Positions 1 to 14,800 of a stretch of DNA of 64,000 nt are shown piece after piece. The stretch covers positions 16,931 to 80,930 of the forward strand of contig WNNJ02001008.1 of the NCBI GenBank assembly GCA_012934845.2, in the 5' to 3' direction. How positions within the stretch are numbered: position 1 is the first letter of the stretch; each line of letters begins with the position of its first letter. The notes beneath the pieces were generated by a model. It made no database searches, was not told where the DNA came from, and worked only from the letters and a program-made list of their open reading frames with translations. The translations under genes and the position numbers were made by a program. This stretch comes from Pomphorhynchus laevis. Taxonomy: Eukaryota; Acanthocephala; Palaeacanthocephala; Echinorhynchida; Pomphorhynchidae.

Positions 1-699
1 CCAATTAACGTGCTATCAAGTTTAATGTTGGTCGAGTTTGCTGCCGAATTCAGCAATCGAAGATCCAATTTAATTGTAATTTTTTCGCGTTCATTATTAA
101 TATATTTTCGCATTATTAATAAATGCGTTCATTATAATGTGAAATTATGAGTTTGCTTAATTGTAAAATAAGAAACAACATTGAGGAGATGCAATCGACA
201 TCAATTATCAGTTTCTTAAATAAGCACAACATTTTGCAGACAATTTCGAAAATTTTTCGAATTGTTAATGTATCGTTTATAGATTAATTCAGTTAGTCAT
301 TTGATGTTTATTCACCTGAAGTTAGGATATAAAATTGGCGATAATCTCTGTGGTCTCTCATATCGTTCTACCGTTTTATATACTCGTTGGCATAAAATTT
401 TTGAGACTTAATTTGCATAGAGAGTCGAACAGTTACTCGCGGTTATTAAAATATTTGTAACAATTTTCTAGATGTAAGTGTAATCAACAAAACCACTTTT
501 TAACTTAAATAAAAAAAATCTTTCAAAACGATTTATGGTAAAGAACAACGGCGTACATGGTGATTGATATTCCAAATCTAGATGATTTTAAATGTTCAAC
601 TTGACTATCTTAATTTTACCGAAAATATCTACAATTTTAATTAATTTTAACAATTTCAACATTGTGATTTTATTAATATTAAAAATTAAAAATTAAAAA
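1..699. other. AT-rich stretch, nothing recognised
   Basis: No long reading frame, RNA gene or repeat was recognised here. It is AT-rich sequence just left of the first tandem repeat array. An upstream exon of the gene that becomes visible at 2850 could lie here, but none can be supported. Confidence 0.5.
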
Positions 700-1032
700 T
701 TCAATTGTTCCTATCAAGAATAGGAACAATACCTATGAGGATAATATTGCGCCACAACCAAAAGAATTTCAGCTCACCGATGCATTCAAGTTAAATTAAA
801 AACATTCATTGCAAGTGCCAGCATGAAAAACAGTGATCCGGCTAGCGGATCACACAACTAGGTAGGTTTCTAATAGATCGTTAGAATACGATCCCCTACC
901 GAAAGTAATATACAACAATGTATATCTACACAACTAAAGCAGCCAGCCAAGTAGATGTATCGTTGAATCAAGATACAGACGTCCTGAGTTCAAATCCGAT
1001 CAGCATCAGTGTACGGAGAAAGCAGATAATAA

Positions 1033-1107
1033 GGGTCGAAACGTGAAATGTAGGTCTGGGTCAGCAGCTGATGAGACCCACTCAGGCTAATTAGTAGCGT
1101 CCTGCTG
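1033..1107 (+). ncRNA. Reordered hammerhead-ribozyme motif, family A copy 1
   Basis: In order: GGGTC (stem II, 3' side), GAAA core, ACGT (stem III, 5' side), GTCTGGGT (extra helix), CAGCAG (stem I), CTGATGA core, GACCC (stem II, 5' side), ACTCAGGC (extra helix), GCGT (stem III, 3' side), cleavage triplet GTC, CTGCTG (stem I). Stem I is six and stem II five Watson-Crick pairs. The extra helix closes with two G-U wobbles. All core residues are kept. What departs from known hammerheads is that the GAAA strand comes before the CTGATGA strand. Activity is not shown. Confidence 0.6.
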
Positions 1108-1340
1108 TATCAAGAATAGAAATAATACCTGTGAGGATAATATTGTGCCACAACCAGAAGAATTTCAGCTCACAGGTGCAATCAAGTTAAATTAAAAACA
1201 TTCATTGCAAGTGCCAGCATGAAAACAGTAATCCGGCTAGCGGATCACAAACATTGGGTATATTTCTAATAGATCGTTATAATACGATCCTCTCCAAAAG
1301 TAATATACAGAAATGCAGCAGTCAACCAAGTGGATGTAGC

Positions 1341-1740
1341 GTTGAATCGAAAATAGTAAAATATATAAATCAACAAAATATAATTAAAAATAAATTTAAA
1401 ATCATTAACGGGAAATTTTTATGGATAATAAATAATATACTTTGTATTAAAATAAGATACTAGAGAAGCAAATTTTATCAGAGGAAATACGTCATCTGAA
1501 TGTATAAATCTAAAAATAAATTTAAATTATATAAAGATATTAAATATGTTCCGATATATTGATGATCTGTCTAATCATTTTTACAGTAGAACGTTACGTA
1601 ATTCCAGCTAGATTCATTACCAGAAAACATGTTTAATTAAATATCTTAAATTTAATAATTTAACATATACTATGAAATACTATTTAATATTTAAATGTTA
1701 TATCAAGTTATTTACCTGTGTTACAGGTTATTTACCTTTA
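1341..1740 (+). mobile_element. Penelope-like element fragment inside a family A unit
   Basis: The sequence jumps from family A to a stretch encoding KIVKYINQ and NIIKNKFKI, the C-terminal end of the Penelope-like reverse transcriptase seen at 63.6 kb. A second piece follows near 1548 with the RYIDD catalytic motif preceded by MF. The pieces are out of order relative to the 63 kb copy, so this is rearranged debris. Family A sequence resumes near 1741, so the fragment interrupts one tandem unit. Confidence 0.6.
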
Positions 1741-2048
1741 ACAATACCTGTGAGGATAATATTGTGCCACAACAAGAAGAATTTCAGCTCACAGACGCAT
1801 TCAAATTAAATTAAAAAGCATTCATTGCAAGTGACAGCATGAAAAACAGTGATCCGGCCAGCGGATTACACAACTAGGTAGGTTTCTAATAGATCGTTAG
1901 AATACGATCCCCTACTGAAAGTAATATACAACAATGTATATCTACACAACTGGAGCAGCCAGCCAAGTAGATGTAGCGTTGAATCAAGATACAGACGTAC
2001 TGAGTTTAAATCCGATCAGCATCAGTGTACGGCGAAAGCAGATAATAA

Positions 2049-2123
2049 GGGTCGAAACGTGAAATGTAGGTCTGGGTCAGCAGCTGATGAGACCCACCCA
2101 GACTGATTAGCAGCGTCCTGCTT
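2049..2123 (+). ncRNA. Reordered hammerhead-ribozyme motif, family A copy 2
   Basis: Same order of parts as the copy at 1033: GGGTC-GAAAC, then CAGCAG-CTGATGA-GACCC, then GCGTC followed by CTGCTT. The extra helix is perfect here (GTCTGGGT with ACCCAGAC). Stem I has lost its outermost pair. Confidence 0.6.
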
Positions 2124-2215
2124 TATCAAGAATAGGAACAATACCTGTGAGGATAATATTGTGCCACAACCATTTCAGCTCACAGATGCATTCAAGTTAA
2201 ATTAAAAATTCAATA

Positions 2216-2849
2216 TTTCAATAGCTCTTGCAGTACAAAGCAAAATATAACTACGACAAAATGTTCGTCAGTGTAATAAATATATGAAACTGATGAAATA
2301 TTAAATTAAGACTTATAGGTTCACCACTTTGTTGTTTTTTATTTCTACAATTCGTGCTTTAACAGCAACAATAACTGGCTGCAATTAAATTTCCCTTTAT
2401 GTGATTAAGCAATTTTTTGCACAGTCAAAAAATAGTCAAAGGTATAAAAGGTACTTTTTAAATGAGAAATCAATCCATGTTCCGCTCATTGGTGTAAATG
2501 ACTTCAAAATATAAATATGATAATCAACCAATAATAATTATGTGTTTTAAGTATTTATAAATATACATTAATAGCAGATTAAAATCGTAAAAGTTTTTAA
2601 TGTAATTTTTTTGTTTTTCTGTGTTGCTTATCAGCATTAATAATCTTTGACTTATAACTATCATCTAAAACATCTATTTGAGAAACCATTTATGAAATTA
2701 ATTAAAATTGTTTAAAATTAAAATGTTTATGCGTTTATGGATTAGTTATTTACAATGATGTAATTTGTTTTCAGTTAAGATTTGTTTTTTTTAGATTTTA
2801 ATTATTGCGCTTTTAAAATATCGTCAGTGATAAAATCTTAACTTTATAG
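2216..2849. other. AT-rich stretch upstream of the first visible gene A exon
   Basis: No reading frame, RNA gene or repeat was recognised between the end of the family A array and the splice acceptor at 2849. If gene A starts inside this window, a promoter or first exon could be here, but I see no clear signal. Confidence 0.4.
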
Positions 2850-5800
2850 TTTCTCGATCGATTGCTTATGCACAATGTTAACATTCAAACAATTTTCAAA
2901 GACGTTGTGGATACAATTCTAAATAACAGCCAAGAAATACTACTTGTGGTATTTGCGTCCCAGGTAAAATGCATTTTGTAATTTTAAAATTAATGCAATT
3001 TTGAATATTAAGCACAGTGAAAACGAAATACTTGATGCATTTGATTTTTGTCTAAATGGACAAAACTTCAATCAATTGATTGATGAAAACTTGATGATGA
3101 GATCTGCTAGAACAATGAGAAATCTTGAAATGTAGGTTGCTTAATGATTCTTGATTTATTAAAAACATATTCGTTGGTTGTTTATAATAAAACCATAATT
3201 ATTAGTGTGCAAATAATAAAATGGTCGAAAACAACACTTCCACCTGGTATTTAAAACTGCTTCTATAATTCATTTGCTTGCTGTAACCGAAACAACCAGT
3301 GGGTAATTCATTCTACTGATGAGTGTTGCCAAGTACTCCGTCACTTCGGTGCTGAAGTGGTCGTCTAGAAGTGACATGGTGACTGAAAATCGTGTGTCAA
3401 AGTCCAGTCTAGCAAGCAACATCATTTTATATAAATGTCGTATTCCGAAAGAAATCCTGGACCGTTGTATACTCAGCACATCCGTACAATACTATTATAC
3501 CTGCCGTATCCATTAAGGATCCAACAAGTGCAGCGACAATTCAGCAACAACCTCTGCCTAGTGTTTAAGGATGGTCCGCACAGCAATTCGATCTGGTAAA
3601 GAGCGTAAGCCTCAGACAATTAAGCAAAGTGTCGGAAACGCCTTTATTCACAATGTCACACAGGCAACCGAAACGACCAGTGTGTACCTAATTCTACTGA
3701 TGAGTGTTGCCGGGTACTCATCATTTCGATGCTGAAGTTGTCGTCTAGAAGCGGCATGGTTTCTGAAAGTCGTGAATCGAATTCCATTCTATCAAGCAAC
3801 ACAATTTTATATAAATGCGGCATTTCGTAAGAAATTCTGGACCGTTGTCTGCTCAGCACATCCGTGCACCACCATTATATATAACTTAGTAATCGTAGAT
3901 TTATATTTTATGAAGATTACAAATACTTTAGAAGGACAAAGACAGATACATTTGAATCGAGGTTGGCTGTATTTGGTCTATTGTTGAACAACAATTATAT
4001 TTATCAACAATCTATCATTCAACAATTATATTAATGAAAGTTATTGTTTGCACGTGGAGCATACAAATCCTTTTTATTCAAATAAAGATATGCAAGTCTG
4101 ATTATAATTCGACAATATGAGTATATCATTTATTTGCATTTGTTCCTATATATCATTGATGTGATATATAGAAATATAGAAACACTATCGCTTTGCAATG
4201 GAACACTACCGAATTTATGGTACACTCGGACTTATTGTACACCCGGACTTTTGGTACACCTAAACTTATGATACATCCTGACTTATGGTTCACCCGGACT
4301 TATGATACACCCGAACTGTTTATTATAATAAAATAATAAATATGTCAGTTTTTAACTCACAACTTGCCAGTTTTTAATCTGACACATTAGGATTGATTCT
4401 TCCATTAGCGCCTTGCAATGGAACACTCGGACTTCTGGTACACCCGGACTTATAATACACACGGACTTACGGTACTCCTGGACTTATGGTACACACAGAC
4501 TTATGGTAAACCCGGACTTATGGTACACTCGGTTTATTTATTAGAATAAAATAATAAACAGTAGCAATTTTTAAAGCAACTTTTACAAAATCAACTTTTA
4601 AATATTTAAAACCATAGTTTATCTATTTAGAGTCCGAAAAAATGGAAAAGATGAGCATGTGTCTCAATTTGATATACTCGCTAGTTATCTACGTTTATCT
4701 GAAACAATGATTCGTTTGATATTTGTCAATGATGCAAGCGATATTTTTTTAATGAACGAATATTTCATCGGATTTTCCAGAAATTTCACCATGATTAACT
4801 TTTCGGTATTTGCATTTAAATTTAAAAAAATTTAACTCTCTTTTAAAGCATTGGAATGAAATGTTTCTATCAATTGTGGAACCAACAATCTATGAAAATC
4901 TTGAACGTCTGGAATTTGCGGAGGATACATCTGAACTTATTTGTAATTTTGCAATTGAGGTTGTAACAAGTTTGTTTTCACAACTCCGATCGAAAGAGAT
5001 ACCATTCGAATCTTGGCTGATCGATTCATTGTCTTCAATCATTCAATCATTTGAAGAACACAGGTGCTGTTTTCTAATAAAGGATTGCAATGTTCTTTAA
5101 TATTTAATGCTGTACATTATTATTGTATCGATTACCATCGTAGTGCAGTTGATAAAAATATAATAATGAATTATGATGATTCAGTTCTTTAAGTTAATAC
5201 CATCAAATGCAGTACATTTTAAAGAAGTGCCTATCATTTTTGTACATAAGCGTTTATTTAAAATTGTGCAAGTGTTCTATTTAACAAAATATAATAAATA
5301 TATTACGTTATATATTAATCATAAACAGTTTTAATTAACAAATTATAAATATTTTACGTAAATAGTAAAATTAGTATTTATGGTATATTGTTTAATGAAT
5401 TCGATGAAAACCAAAACCGACATAAAATCAAGTTTTCTCATATGACTTTTTTCACCTATTTATTATTTCAGCAATGCATGATAATTGTGATAATATATCT
5501 AAGTATATAGAAATAAAGTATATACTTTATATACTTTATATAGAAATAAAGTATATACTTTATATACTTTATATAGAAATAAAGTATATTCATTTCTTTG
5601 AAAATATAAAATTGAATTCTCTCTGGAAGAATTAGAATTTTTCTGACTATGCTGGCTTAATATTATTTATCGACTATAATCAACTCTATATTCTAATTCA
5701 TTTCTCTTTATGGAAGAATTAATAGTTTTGATGACTATGCTGACTTAATCTTATCTATAGACCAAATATTTAAGTTTATATTTTATTAAATCAAAAATAT

Positions 5801-8800
5801 ATTTTATTCAATATAAATTTTATTAAATTATGCTTTATATCATTACATTTTATTCCTATAATCGGCTCTATATTTATAGTCGATTTTTATATTTTTCACA
5901 CCACATCTACAGAAACTTAGCCCCTTAATACAGTAGTATAACCAAGATGGGCTTTTCGAAAACATAATTAAGCGCTGCTAGATAAATATGATTGATATAA
6001 CCAAAGAACGTATAAAACATATTTGCAGCTTTTATATTAATAAAATTTATAATTTTAACAATTTTGTATTTGTAAAATCAATGTTTTGTTAATAATAAAT
6101 GCAACAGGCAGTAAAATGTGATTTTTGAAACATTTACAATTTAGTATAAAAGGCATAACTGATGAAGTAACGATTATTTTGAACAAGATTTCTACTTTTT
6201 ATGAAGAATTTACGCACTTTCAAAATACTTCGGTAGGTATCCAACGAGTATCATTTAGCTAAATCATAATATGGTTTTTAAATTTTTAAATTTATAGAAT
6301 TTTAAAAGCAAAAAGAACGTGTTCATACTTTATACATCCGTCTCTAGTCAAAAAATGGTTTAAACTTTATATTGTGGTTATTTTAAACCTAAGTATGCTT
6401 ACTAAAAATATAAATTATTGAATATTGTTTTTGCAAAAGATTGCATTTTATTATATAAATAATATTTTGTTTATATTTTATTATAGTTTTTTCAGATTGA
6501 AGAAACTTAATCGAAATGTTTAATAATTTTCTATTCAAAAAGGTATATACATATTTTATAAATTTTTGGATTTTAAAATATGTAATTTATTCCTTCACCG
6601 TAAATAATGTAAACAAATATTTATTTGAAAAGAAATATTTATTTCTTTTTATTTATTTAAAAGAAATATTTATTTTATGATACTTAAAATGTATATTTAT
6701 ATTTGAGACGTAAAATATTATCAAATATTATCTAATTAAATATTATATTACTAAATATTATCAAATTTCGGATATGTACCTTGATCCAAACAAAATGTTT
6801 GCTAAATTTCAATTACCATTTTTATATTACATTGATCTTATCTACATTTAAAATCGTTTTTAAAAATTTCATTTAAAAATGTCAAAAGTTAAATAGAAAT
6901 AAATGATACATCTTTTTAATTTTCATATTTTGTATAAGGATCAATAAAATAGTATTTTATTTTTATTTATCTAGTTGTTGCTAGCATCATTAGAGCCCAA
7001 AACAAAATATATGCTTTGTTTCTGGATTTAGTATTTTATTGATCCTGCTCCAAAATTCTAAAAAAGTTAAATATTTACAATTTTATGCAATTTTATCGCG
7101 ATATGTATTATAGCGTTATCATAAACGTCTACACAATAAAATTTATTCAGTCAGGTAACATGAAACTTTAGATGAAATAATAACATTTAAAAAACTTCAT
7201 TATTAAAGATAATTAATATTTAATGAATGGAAGGTAAATGATCCATATAAATGAGTATATTGTTTTTATATTATTTATATATATTGATGAAATTTTACTA
7301 ACATGAAGGCCTCTTGTCCATGAAAAATGAAATAATTACAAGAATTAGTCACTCATAGCATATATTTTCCTTTATGGAGAGATACAGAAGAACATTAAAA
7401 TTCATACTAAAGCGTAAAACAGGAAAATCGGCAAAAATCAGTATAGACACAGGTCAGACGTCTGTGGCAGGCAATTCTAACATAACAGTATTTATCTTGA
7501 TACCCATGATTTGAAACGTGTCAGATTAAAAGAAACAGCCAATAACCAATTTTGTCTTAAGGATGCATAATAAATTATTAGAAATAATTTATTTTTTTAT
7601 TATTTAGAAATGATAAACATATTTTTAATTCACGCTCCTTTACATTATTGTCTTAATTTAACAGAAATTAAAATAAACTTTTATTTAAACTAATCATGAT
7701 ACTGTAATTTGACTGCTTTCAACAATTCAACGCTTAAAATTTTTTCGTGCTTCTTTGTCATGTTTCATTTTGTCGTGAAGAATTGTAGCAATTATTCCAG
7801 ACCACAAAATAAAGCCTGATTAGGACTGACTGTGGCAGGCGGTCTTAACTTATATTGATAGCTATGAGTTGAAATGCGCCAGATTAAAAGAAACTCAATT
7901 GCGCAGCAATTCTTCCCAACGATCTGTGTTGTAGTTTGGACATTTTCATCTAAATAGGAATATATATTTCTGAAACGATTTGGATTATATTCAAGTAAGC
8001 AGTTGTGAACATATCACATGATATGAAAAATATCATGATATGAATATGAATCATCATATAATCGATCGTGGTATGACGGTCCAATCGCCAGAGTACAAGC
8101 ATTCTCAATTCGTCAGTCTATCATTATGTGTATGTTATCGTTCAATTTTCGTACATTGTAATTTTAATATTACACTCGTTCAAGCTTAGTAACATATCAA
8201 TATATTAACTTTCTGTAAAATGAAAACTATTTATATAACTAAAAAGTACTGATTTTGATCCATTTTTAATTTTGTAATTTGTATATTTTACTTTGTGATT
8301 ATTTTGTAATTGTACTTTATATTTCTGATGATTAAATCAGCTAAATGAGTTTACGTATTTAATAAGGTGATTTTATACTTTATCATGCAAAAATATGTTT
8401 AATGTGAATTTAAATATGTCATCTTTACGATATAAATTAAAAGTAGTTTTAGTTAATGTTAATTTAATGTTCATATCTAGATATACACCTTCTTTATCAT
8501 TAATATTGGTTTTGTTAAGAATAAGGCTTTCTGGATAAATGTGTTCACTAATTGAATAAAAATTATTAGAATTAAATACACATATATCATCAATGTATCG
8601 AAACATATGTATTTCATATATTTATATTGTTTAGATTTAGTTTTTACACAGTTATGAACAAATTCATATTCTATAAAGCTTAAAAACAAGTTAGCTATAA
8701 TTGGGCTACTATTACCACCCATTGGAACACCTTTTACTTGTCTAAATATAGATGTCCCTACCTTTAAATAATTTTGATTTATCAAAATATTTAAGGATTC

Positions 8801-11800
8801 TAACAATTCAATTTTATCCATTAATTTATATTTACTTGGTGGTTTAATTTTTGTTAGATATGCGTTATAAATATTATAACATATATATGTATATCTTTTT
8901 CCGAATATAAGATTAATTAATTTTACTAACGCTTCTTTAATATCTACTAAACCTAGATTTGTATAAAGAGTACTAAAAATAATATAAAAATAAATTAATA
9001 TAAAAATAACTGTTTGCTAATCCTGCGTCAATATATGTATATAATAATATGTATTTGCTAATCAAATAATGCATTTGCTATAATAATGTATTTGCTAATA
9101 ATGTATTTGCTAATAATGTATTTGCTTCAATAATGTATTTGCTAATCCTAAGTCAATATTCGAAAAATAACTGTTTACGTAATTGAAATTAACAATGTTT
9201 TATAGAAAAATAATCAAATTGACAACGATCCAGTTAGTTGGCTACTTGATCGACTTCATGAATTACGATCAACTTATGAGTTCCCTGAAATGTACAGCAA
9301 CACGGTAGCGCATTGTTTGATCAAGCATTTTTTCGGCACAATGCAATATACAAATAGAAATGTAATATAATTTTCTCCTCAAATTATCAATATTTTAGCG
9401 GTATTATAGGAGTTAATGGAAAAATGGACTCGATATCTAAAAAAACCATACAATTTCTTATCACCTTGCAATGTTGACTCTGATTGTATCATCCGATCAA
9501 CACATTTTCAACAGAATTTACAGTTACTCAGGTATATATGGTACACATATATGTAAAGTTTATTTTACTATCAATTAAATAATTAATAGGAAAACAATTA
9601 TATTTTTATATTAATACTAAAATATTAATATATAATAACGTTATATTATATATAACGTTATATCTTGTATATTTATCATATATAAAAATGTTTTTTTTTG
9701 TTTTTAACGCCATGATGGTAAATCATTTGTAAACCAAATTATCTAGCGAATATGTTTTTATTAAAGTTAGTTATTTTGAATATTCATATTTATATAAACA
9801 AGAGGAAAACAAATTTTACCGAATATTAATATAAATGTTGTTTAGTATCCACGAAATTTAAAAATGATATTATTTTGTATGTAGAAGAATTCCCAATCAT
9901 AATAAAAGATTTAAGGAAGTGGAATTCGATTTTTTTTTTCAAAAACGTTGCAACGTTTCGACGGGTACTTTCGTCATTATCAGATAGGTACATTAACAAA
10001 GCAACCAGAGCGAGCGAGTTTCCGTTTAAAAGGAACAGTGACAGCACAGCATTGTTGCAACTGCGCTTCTTCTTATGACCATTGAAAGTTGCGTAATATC
10101 ACCGCTTCGATTGCTTTGTTGGAATAAACCACCGAGCCAGGTAAAAAATTCAAAAGCGGGAATGAACAAAAAGAAGTAAAAAAAATCTAAAACAAATGGT
10201 AAATAAAAAAGAGAAAATACATGATCGTCAATGACTACGTCTTGTCTTTCAATAATTAATAATTAATAATCTATTTGTGATTATTTTTATATTTTATTGT
10301 TATGTATATTTGTATATTTTCTAATTGTTTCTATATCAAGATGAGAGGCAGCAGACATTATAATTTCTGAATTTATGTTTATGACATTTAATCTTACATC
10401 AAGTGTTGTCTAAAACAGCATTTTAAGAATTTAATTTGAAAATATTTTGTAATTTTATTTAAACAATTGTACTTTGCAAAGAGATTGCACATGCCCATTG
10501 ATAATTGATCCTCATCAAATTGCGCTTAATTGGCTAAGTAAAATGGAGTTTGGTCGCACAATTCCTTGGTCTTTAAAGAGAATACCGGATATAAAATCAT
10601 ATTCTTTAAATTCGGTAAATGCACATTACAACATAATTTTCTAACTTTTGTATGTTTTGTATGGCTAGGTGATTATTAGAGTAGATAATACACGTGAATT
10701 AGTGGAATATTGGAGATGGTTAAGAAGATGCAATGTTCTAAAATCCATTAGGTAAAATTACTTTTGCATATGTAAATATAGATGTATAAATGTAATGAAG
10801 AAATGCAATTACTAAATGTAAATATGTAATGCTTATAATTAAATTATCTGTCTAAAATAATATTTGAATTGCATCCAGCGGCAGGTGAATATCATTAAAC
10901 GATAATGCTACAATATCATCATTAACTACAATGATAATATTATATTTTTATTTCATAAAAATAGAAAAAAGGATGTTACAAAAAATACTTTTAACGATAT
11001 TTTCTAAATTTCGTGAAATTATTATTTTATAATAATTAATTATTAATAATAATTATTAATTATTATTAATATAATTCCATTCTATAATAATATATAGAAT
11101 GGAATTATTATATTTAATTATTACATATCAAATAACTGATTCTAAGTATCAGTTATATGATGATTATTTTTTAAATCAAAAATAAAGATAAATAATTATT
11201 AATAATTTATAATTATATTATATTTTATACAATTTATTATTATATTTAAAAAATTTAAATTTCAAATAAAAATCAATTCTTATGAATTGACTAATAAATA
11301 ACAGACGATGTATCAGAATAAGGATTAGAGGTCATCAGGAGGAACTGCATTGTTATAAGGTTTAAGTCCTTGTTTTCGACCCATCATAGCCATGATGGGT
11401 CGAGGAATAGTTATTATCATGCTTTAGTTTCTTCGACACAAATAAATATTCTTCTTGATTACCTTTATTCGGATTGATTATATAAAGCGAGCTGATAATT
11501 TTCAGCATTACTTTTACAACACACCGATAAGTTCAACAACCGATTATGTATTTTAAATATATTATATGTGGGTTAATTTATATTAATAAATAGTTTTGAA
11601 TAATATTATTAATATAAAAATTAAATTACTATATTTTAAAATTAATTATTGAATTTAATTGATCAAAGATCTCTATAGTTTAATGATATACTCATACTTG
11701 TACGTGTTGAGAACCATGTTCCCTTACCCGTGTGTTATCGTGTAAACTAGGCGGACTTCTATTGATAAGGCATGATACCATTCCTAATTGTGTAGCATGG

Positions 11801-14800
11801 CTTTTGAAGAAGATATGCAACACTGTTCAGATAAGGTTATTTGTAAGGCTATTACACAACAGCTTTACAAATTTTATCTGCAACTAGGGTTAACGAGTCA
11901 AACTATTAGTGATAACGACTTAATCTATCTAAGTGTCCGTGTGTCGTCTTTGCTTATCACGAAAACCAAAAATGTCTAAATACAATAAAAGAGTTTTAAA
12001 CTGTTGAAGGAACATTATTTATTCCTTATTTTTTCTTAATTTCGATGGAAAAGGTATATAATCCACAAGGTTATTAAAACGAATAGCATTTATTACCGAA
12101 GAGAAGCACCGCTCAAGAAATATATTAACAAAATTACCAAACAGCACTCATGCACATTAAATCAAAAACATTTTAAGACCTATTTGCCGCAAAACCTGTA
12201 ATAATTAATAAAAATAAAAATATATAAATTATAATATTATAATGTTTTTAATTAATAAATATTTTTACAAAATGCATTATTAACAAATAAGTAATTTGAT
12301 AAACAAATGTTTATAAAAAATATATTAAATTATATTGCAATTATAACATATTTTTAATATATTGCGATTATAGCAATTTATTAATAAAATATCACAATTA
12401 ATTCTGATTAATTTCTCGGTTAAGTGTAATTACTGTTGTGATTGGTTCAGCTTGTCAGATAGACCTTAGTATATCTGCTAATTTCGATATTATTGACTTT
12501 ACTATTGACGACAATGATGTGAAGGAAACGCTTACAAATGGGATTGTGGATATCTTTACTACAGACAGAGAGCATGAATTCAAATATATTAATTACAATG
12601 AATGCAGAAATTTAAGGTTTGAGTTAATGTAGATTATAATTACTCAACTTAACATTCTAATCATAAAACTGTTAACTCAACTTATTATTTTGTAACACTT
12701 TCAGTTAGAAAACGTTAACAATTTTTGAACATAATCGACTGCGAACAATCGATTATAAAGTTAAGAAACGTATTTCAATACGTGCTATTATTATACTTAC
12801 TAATATTTAAATTTAATGATATTACTACTTATTACTACTTATTATATTACAACTTATTACTCTTCTCTTTTGGTTTACTCGATTAAAAGGAATAAATGTC
12901 TTTTAATTGAATGTAAATTGAATTGATTTAATATCCACCTAAATTGGATAGAATTGTTCTTTTTAATTTTTTATAAGTCGTTAGTCAACTTGATATGAGC
13001 TTAATCATTTTACACAATTAAGCTAAAATGCTTCGAATGTCTTATTACTTGTTTGAACACTTTAAATTTTTTCCTCGAAACAGTAATCATATATACTGCA
13101 TTAATTGCCATTCCATTTTCAAAGGAGCTTAAAGTATTTATAGTCTTTTCATAGTAATATGAATTTAATTGTAAAAGTTTATGAGCCTACGTATTTTGTA
13201 CGATAAATATATTAATACATTTAATATTTTTCATCGAAACAGTAATCATTTATACTGCATTTATTGCTATTTCACAAAAATAGCAATAAATAGTGGAATG
13301 ACAGACAAAAAATTAATAATAATAAATAAGTAAATATTATAAGTAAATAAGAAAAAATATTTTAATATTTAAAACATTGAATACTTAAAAATTTCCTTTT
13401 ATATTAACTAAAAGGAAACTTTAAGTACTTTAAGCCCTTTTTAGAGTAATATGAATTTAATTGTAGAAGTTCATTTAATCAGATTACTTCCCTGAGTATA
13501 CGTATTTTGTATTATAAATAAATCATGTAACTATTTTTAGCTTAAAAAGGTTTTGATAACCCAGTATTTTTATAAACCGACCAATATATAATATACCACG
13601 TATTAGATGTCGTACCAATACTTAGTTTCAGCAATTCTGACAGATGTCATATTGGTTGGGAAACAAAATTAACAGTTAATAACGGCATGTCAGTAGAACA
13701 AATCCGATCACTTAACTTAGTCCAAGTATTTTGTACTATAAATAAATAATTGAACTAATAAATTTAATTGTAAAAGTTTATGAATCTACGTATTTTGTAC
13801 TATAAATATATTAAAACATTTAATATATTTCCTCGAAACAGTAATCATCTAAATATTTGAGCTATTTTTAGCTTAAAAAGGTTTTGATAACCCAATATCC
13901 GTTGACTAGCATACCATTATTAGATTAAAATTTGAGATTAAAACTCTAGATTAAAATAAATTGACAGTGGAAGCAAATGTAAAATGAATTTAAGAATAAA
14001 TTGTTACGGCTTTTGTTGTAGGAAACAATTTATAAAATATACAAGCAACTTATCTCAGTAATTAAATACTAATTTTTTAATTAAACATTTAGTTTTTAAA
14101 TTAGATAGTTTTCTTAGTAATAAATGACTTAAATATTGAGAAAATTTATGTTGTTCCAAAATACAGGCTAACGTTAACATAGATGATTAACGCTGGGGAG
14201 AATCATAAAATGAGAATAAAAATAAGGCAATGAATAAATATTCTCAATTTGTTAGTGCTGCTTGTTTAAGTGCTAATCGTTTTAAAAAATTGTGCCACCT
14301 GTTAAAGTGCTGATCTTTTATAAAAAATTTTGCCACTTGTTGAACTGTTCTCTTTTATTAAAAAATGTTAAATTTCTTGTAAGTTAATTTACGTATAAAT
14401 AGCAAATGAGTATGATTTGCAGTTTAAAAATAATTATTTAATCTGTTGCTTAAAAATTTGTGATTTTTTAAAGTCAATCGACGATATGGGAAAATTCGCT
14501 TTTAAGCTTTATCGATGAATTTGATATAATTAAGTCTGCTGTTTGGTTTAAACCGTTGAAGATTATGTATGATCAATGCAAACATGAAATGGTAATTTTT
14601 GTTTTAATTGTGTAAATTAGACTAAATTATCGACTGTTAATGAAAAATATTTATTAAAAATATTTTATTGCGACTTTCTATCCGAAATGTGTTAGCCCAA
14701 TTCCATAATCAAGTAAGATATAAATTATCATAACTCCAATGTAATAGAGAAGATATAGTGAAGTTTTATACGACGACACATCTTCTTTTTAAAATAATAG

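Larger units (their letters stand above)
700..2215 (+). repeat. Family A tandem array, unit about 397 bp, hammerhead-bearing
   Basis: Near-identical units follow one another at about 713, 1109 and 1738, with part of a further unit after 2123. Each starts near CAAGAATAGGAACAATACCT and carries a short GATCCGGCTAGCGGATC palindrome. The second unit is cut by Penelope-like debris at about 1341-1740. The same family recurs on the minus strand at 20995-21675 and on the plus strand at 34070-34865. Adjacent intact units there are exactly 397 bp apart, so the tandem form is a property of the family. Each complete unit ends in a reordered hammerhead and contains Pol III box-like motifs. I infer a small non-coding retroelement that multiplies as tandem or circular RNA. 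Confidence 0.8.
3240..3990 (+). repeat. Family B tandem pair, unit about 381 bp, hammerhead-bearing
   Basis: Two units sit in an intron of gene A, with matching positions at 3283 and 3664. They share a body containing CTCAGCACATCCGT and AATCCTGGACCGTTGT. The family is unrelated in sequence to family A but carries the same reordered hammerhead. Further copies lie at 33290-33655, 35770-35925 and, broken and inverted, near 17990-18110. Confidence 0.75.

Noticed and set aside
3270-3859. Short reading frames on both strands within family B units
   Set aside because: They fall inside the non-coding tandem repeat and are not shared in frame between all copies.
10482-10614. Dynein heavy-chain identity for gene A from PLIIDP and NWL
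   Set aside because: The residues after the motif and the preceding exons do not match dynein AAA5 or its linker, and no P-loop is found in any exon.
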